The position numbers and the translations under genes were made by a program. Shown piece after piece: positions 60,321 to 64,000 of a stretch of DNA of 64,000 bases. Each line of letters opens with the position of its first letter. Position 1 is the stretch's first letter. Source of the DNA: Saccharum officinarum. Taxonomy: Eukaryota > Streptophyta > Magnoliopsida > Poales > Poaceae. The notes under the pieces are model-generated. The model was not told the origin of the DNA. It worked only from the letters and a program-made list of their open reading frames with translations, and searched no databases. The stretch is from assembly GCA_020631735.1 (NCBI GenBank), contig CM036188.1:15976214-16040213 (forward strand). The letters are read 5' to 3'.

Positions 60321-61831
60321 CTAGGAGAACTTTGGGTTGATACAATTGTAGTCTCAAGGCAATGTAGGAACTAGTTGTAACAACCGTATTTTTCTATCAT
60401 ATTAAAAACCACTAAAAATCTAAACTTTTTAAAACTTTACAACAAATTAAAACCCTGATTATTTATTTCCTACAAAACCAATTTCAAAATAAAATGCTTT
60501 TCAAAAGCCTTGCATCAAAATTCACCATGAGCATTTAGATTATTAGAATTGTTTGAATGCTTGCCTTGAATGCTTGAAATGCCTGACTGCTTGTATGCGT
60601 GCTCTAGGATTTAAGTTGGCATCAAATAAACCTCCTTGATATATTTTTCCTATTCATCCTCCACCAAATACTTCTAATTAACCTCCACATGGGATTCACC
60701 AAGCCCCCACACTCAAATTCTAATCATGCATTTGTACCTTAGTTTAAATCTGGGAAAATAGAAAAGGAAATTTAAAAGGAGGAGGACGCTCACGGGCTCA
60801 ATCTCTCCCTTCCACCCTTTCTGGCCCATGCTGCAGCCCCCCTCCTCTCTTCCCTTCTCAGCACTAGGCCGTTCCGTGCTGCCGGGCGAAGCCCACGTAT
60901 CGTTTCCCTCCTCTCTCGCCTGGACCGGCCCATTCACTCACTCGGCCCAGCCACCGGCACCAGCCCGCACCCCTTCTCTTCTCCTCTCTCACCGACACCA
61001 TAGCCCCACCTGTCACCTCCTTCCCCAATGTGTCAATGGGACGCTGTGCCCATGTCGCCGCCGCCGCCTCTGACCACCTGTGCGCTACCACCAGTGGCGG
61101 ATCCAGGAGAAAAATCTACCTGTGGCGAACTTTATATACTACTAATTTGTGTAACTGGTACAATTATTTTATAAAAAAAGAGATAATAATGTTGCCAAAT
61201 ATATAGCCATAACAATGTACGAACATCAGTTGATTCGCCAGATCATAGGAGAATCAAATTCCAAGTTGGATGGATTAATTTAACGTACCTTACCTTTTAT
61301 CCCCTTCTATACTATTGCAAAATTACTGTGGTCAGAAAACGCTTCGCCTTCTTCCTGGGTTGGCCCAATAGGCCCAGTCCCTGTCTTCCCCATGCGCTCA
61401 AACAGAGTTGTCGTCTACTCCATCGTTGGAAAAAAAACAGGAGCTGGCCACGTAGGACAGAGTCTACTGGGAGTGGGGGTTAGAGTCTGGCCGGCAGGGA
61501 GGTCTGGCGGCCGCCGGACCTTGCCACACTGGTGGATCCACCCATGGCTACCACCTTCGTTCGTCGTCATCATCTGGCCACGTGCACATTTCCGTCGAGC
61601 ATGCCCACGCTTGGGGACCGCCGTCACTATGCTCTGGTCACTGAAATCGTCGGCACGTATAGCCACCGCTGTGGATGTGTTCACCTCCAACTCGTCGTCA
61701 GCCGGAAGTCAGGCGAAAGCACTCTGTGCGCCACCACCGTGGTACAAACTCATGTGCGGAAAGTTGCTTGGTGCCTGCGTAACCGGGCGCGCGGCGAGAA
61801 ATATCTCATCGGCGACCCGACCTTCCGCCAC

Positions 61832-61841
61832 CTATAAATAG
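61832..61841 (+). promoter_or_regulatory. TATA box in LTR E
   Basis: CTATAAATAG directly after a GC-rich region and followed about 30 bases on by C-rich sequence, a strong plant TATA consensus. Confidence 0.6.
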
Positions 61842-62302
61842 GCCACTCCCCATGCGGCCATCACCCCCACAAGCTCCGCCTAGTCTAGGAACGCCCCATC
61901 TCCTCTCCATTTTCCCTTCTCCCTTTCTCCTCTAAGCGCAAGTTCGCTTTGCCCTAATCAGTGACCGTGGCCACCATTGGAGCCGAGCCACGAGCTCTCC
62001 TCCAGTAGCCCATCATGGTGCCATTAGGGTAACCAGCGAGCTCCACGATGCCCTCCTCCACCTTTCCCACTTCTTCTAGCTCTCTCCCCCTCTGTGTTGC
62101 CCCGTCGCCGAGGAGCGCCCATCGCCGAGCCGCCATGGAGGCGGTCCGTCACCAGTGAAGCATAGCGGGGCAAAATGGTAACCGCTACGCACTTGCGGAA
62201 GTGCCATGACCACGTCGTGCCCCTCTTTTCCGCATTGGATCGACCTGACCGAGTGGAAACCCCATCGCCGCGCCACCTCAGCTGATCCGGCAGGCCGTCA
62301 TC

Positions 62303-62310
62303 ACCACCAC
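62303..62310. repeat. hAT TSD, left (ACCACCAC)
   Basis: Eight bases identical to 62577-62584, flanking the MITE. Confidence 0.8.
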
Positions 62311-62576
62311 CAGAGACGGAACCAGGGGGGCTAGCAGGGGCCGTGGCCCCCCCAAGCATAGTAAGTTTTCTTTAATACCTATATAAATATATAAATTTAC
62401 AACTAAAAAATATCAATTTTCACCTATTTTTTATTCAAATATTATGATTTTGGTTATAAATAGTGTAAAATATTTAAAAAGTTGTTGAATCATATAATTA
62501 CGTATATTTTAGCGTACTAAAAAAATATGATCATATTTGTTTGCCCCCCTAGTTAGAATCGTTGGTTCCGTCTCTG
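62311..62576. mobile_element. 266-bp hAT-type MITE
   Basis: The terminal inverted repeats CAGAGACGGAACCA and TGGTTCCGTCTCTG are perfect over 14 bp, and the 8-bp TSD is perfect. The interior is AT-rich and non-coding. The CAGNGGCGGANCCAG-like tip is a common hAT signature in grasses. Confidence 0.88.
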
Positions 62577-62584
62577 ACCACCAC
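62577..62584. repeat. hAT TSD, right (ACCACCAC)
   Basis: Matches 62303-62310. It lies in a low-complexity CCACCAC context, so the match is slightly less specific than its length suggests. Confidence 0.8.
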
Positions 62585-64000
62585 GGGCTCCTATGACCTC
62601 TAGAAACCTCCCCAGTCGCCGCGGAACCCCATTACCAACGCCGGCCACTAGGTGGAGTCAACCTCTGAGCACCATCGCCGCCGGCGTGTCCTACTCCTGT
62701 GAGCACCTAGCCTCACCCCTGTTCCGCTGCCGCACTACGGCTGCCATCTCACCGCTGTTCTTCCCTATTCTCTCTCTCCCCCTCTGTCCCATGGGCCCGA
62801 GCCAAAATGGCGACTGCGCCGTTAACAGAAGGAGGAGGTGCCACCGACATGGTTACCCCACGTGACAGTCACCATAACCTCCTTCCCTCCCTTCCCGGAC
62901 TCGGTGCACATGGACTCAAGGAGAAGGAGAGTGGTCCACCGCATAGTGGAAGACCCGGTGCACAGCACAGTAGCAGCAAGCCGAACCCCGCAGCACTGGC
63001 GTGCACGTCAGCTGTTGAACGCAAGGAGGAAATGCTAGGTGTACCCCGAACAATGTACAGAGGAGAGTGAAAAACCACTTTCATTGTACAGAAAAATTCA
63101 CAGAAAAATCCTAAATAAACTAGGTACACCCTAGATCTTACCCAAGTAATTACATCCTATTTCCATTATTCCTCTTTCTAGAAATATTTCCCAAGTTTAT
63201 ATTCCACATATAGATTTCCTATTAAATCTTTGATAAATCATAACTTCTTCATCCTAGCTCCAAATTAGTTGATTCCACCACCAAAATTCTTCTAAATTCA
63301 AGCTCTACATGACCATACCATTGGCTATATTATTTGTGCCCATTTAAATTCTAGGTTGATTGCTTTCCCTTACTATTTTAAACTAAATAAGAATTACAGT
63401 AATAGCCCTCCACTATAGTAGTAGTAAACCCCGTATATTCGCATATGTGTATGCATCGTGACACACACTCAAATATAACCGCATTTAATCACCTAAAATA
63501 GGTAGCCATCCATACATACATAGACATGCCCGATATCCGGATATACACCTATGTATGGCTAACCCTAGCCCACCTAAACTTAGGGATATACACATATACA
63601 TGTGTGTATATGCCACTAACCCTAGCCATAACCTAGCCCACGTAGTTAACACTAGGCACAAGCTTATGCATGTGTCGCTAACCTGGTGAACCTGTAGGGG
63701 CCAAACAAGTCATCTACTTGTTCAACTTTTCTCTTTTAGGTTCACATAATAGCGAACCCTAATAATGTGGTCTAGTTTTCCATCAAGCCAATCACCTGCC
63801 TTAACCTAACCCATAGAAACCCTACCCCATCGATGAAATATCCTGATCCAAACCTTACTTCATATTGACGTAATAGCGATAGCCCTAGATAGCAACCCAT
63901 CACCCAATAGGACCAACCCATATAGGATCGATTGATTATCTATGCTTGTGTTACATGCTTTGCTTGTTATTTTCCTTGGTTGTGTTTCCCTACTTGTCGA

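Larger units (their letters stand above)
60376..64000 (+). mobile_element. Probable start of another long LTR (family E), cut by window edge
   Basis: TGTAACAACCG at 60376 is a typical grass Ty3/gypsy LTR start. A GC-rich segment (60780-61830), a TATA box at 61832-61841 and, after 63200, AT-rich sequence with CATAACTTCTTCATCCTAGCTCC reproduce the order seen in the A and B LTRs. No end, PBS or internal region is reached. The frames at 61390-62360 and 62590-63130 come from GC-rich composition and show no domain. Confidence 0.5.

Noticed and set aside
61092..61110. CAGTGGCGGATCCAGG as the start of a second hAT element
   Set aside because: The sequence resembles a common grass hAT tip, but I found no matching inverted end or 8-bp duplication nearby.
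61392..62359. Possible protein-coding gene in GC-rich sequence
   Set aside because: Several frames overlap on both strands, there are no motifs or exon structure, and a MITE and a TATA box lie within; it fits LTR promoter-proximal sequence better.

Overview
The window is plant repeat DNA, almost certainly from a grass. The evidence is long-LTR Ty3/gypsy chromovirus-type retrotransposons, a tRNA-iMet primer site, an extra ORF upstream of gag, a grass-type Helitron end and a small hAT MITE. The arrangement is reminiscent of the rice RIRE3/RIRE8 group, but that is from memory and the species is not proven. I see no convincing host gene, no tRNA or rRNA gene and no CRISPR. The coding capacity that remains is retroelement gag-pol and orf0.

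Layout. 1-1827 is the start of a family-B LTR on the minus strand, cut by the window edge. 1828-3399 is a non-LTR island. 3405-47963 is a family-B retrotransposon flanked by TSD TCTAT, carrying two inserted family-A elements, A1 and A2. 47964-49314 is a Helitron; B landed 5 bp inside its 5' end. 49315-50566 is anonymous sequence with an RNase H-like scrap. 50572-53808 is a solo LTR (TSD CCAAA). 53918-60315 is a second, plus-strand solo LTR (TSD GAAAT), split by a 3.5-kb DNA transposon with 34-bp TIRs (54234-57739). From 60376 to the end there is probably the start of another long LTR, containing a 266-bp hAT MITE with a perfect 8-bp TSD.

Main result. The block between the two 100-N gaps (13240-36611) appears to be placed backwards. 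As given, every nested element has mismatched flanks. If the block is flipped, A1 gains TSD TTCAT on both sides, A2 gains GCTGA on both sides, and B becomes one 5'LTR-internal-3'LTR element. Diagnostic bases agree: internal copy 6300-12248 pairs with 32103-36611 (A1), and copy 13240-19173 pairs with 36712-42143 (A2). The LTRs pair in the same way. The apparent tandem internal regions are then best read as unmerged overlapping contig ends. Single-base indels are common in the internal copies next to the gaps, whereas the B pol remnant has only substitution stops. A real inversion by recombination between the inverted A elements is the alternative.

How the parts work. In A, the LTR supplies the promoter (TATA at about LTR position 570) and a very long transcribed leader. 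Then come the PBS, orf0 (about 280 aa, unknown function), a repeat-structured leader of about 700 bp, and one fused gag-pol frame (zinc knuckle, protease, RT, RNase H, integrase, chromodomain-like tail). A hairpin and a polypurine tract close the internal region. B keeps the LTRs, PBS, PPT, the end of orf0 and the RT-end-to-integrase part, but has lost gag, protease and most of RT.
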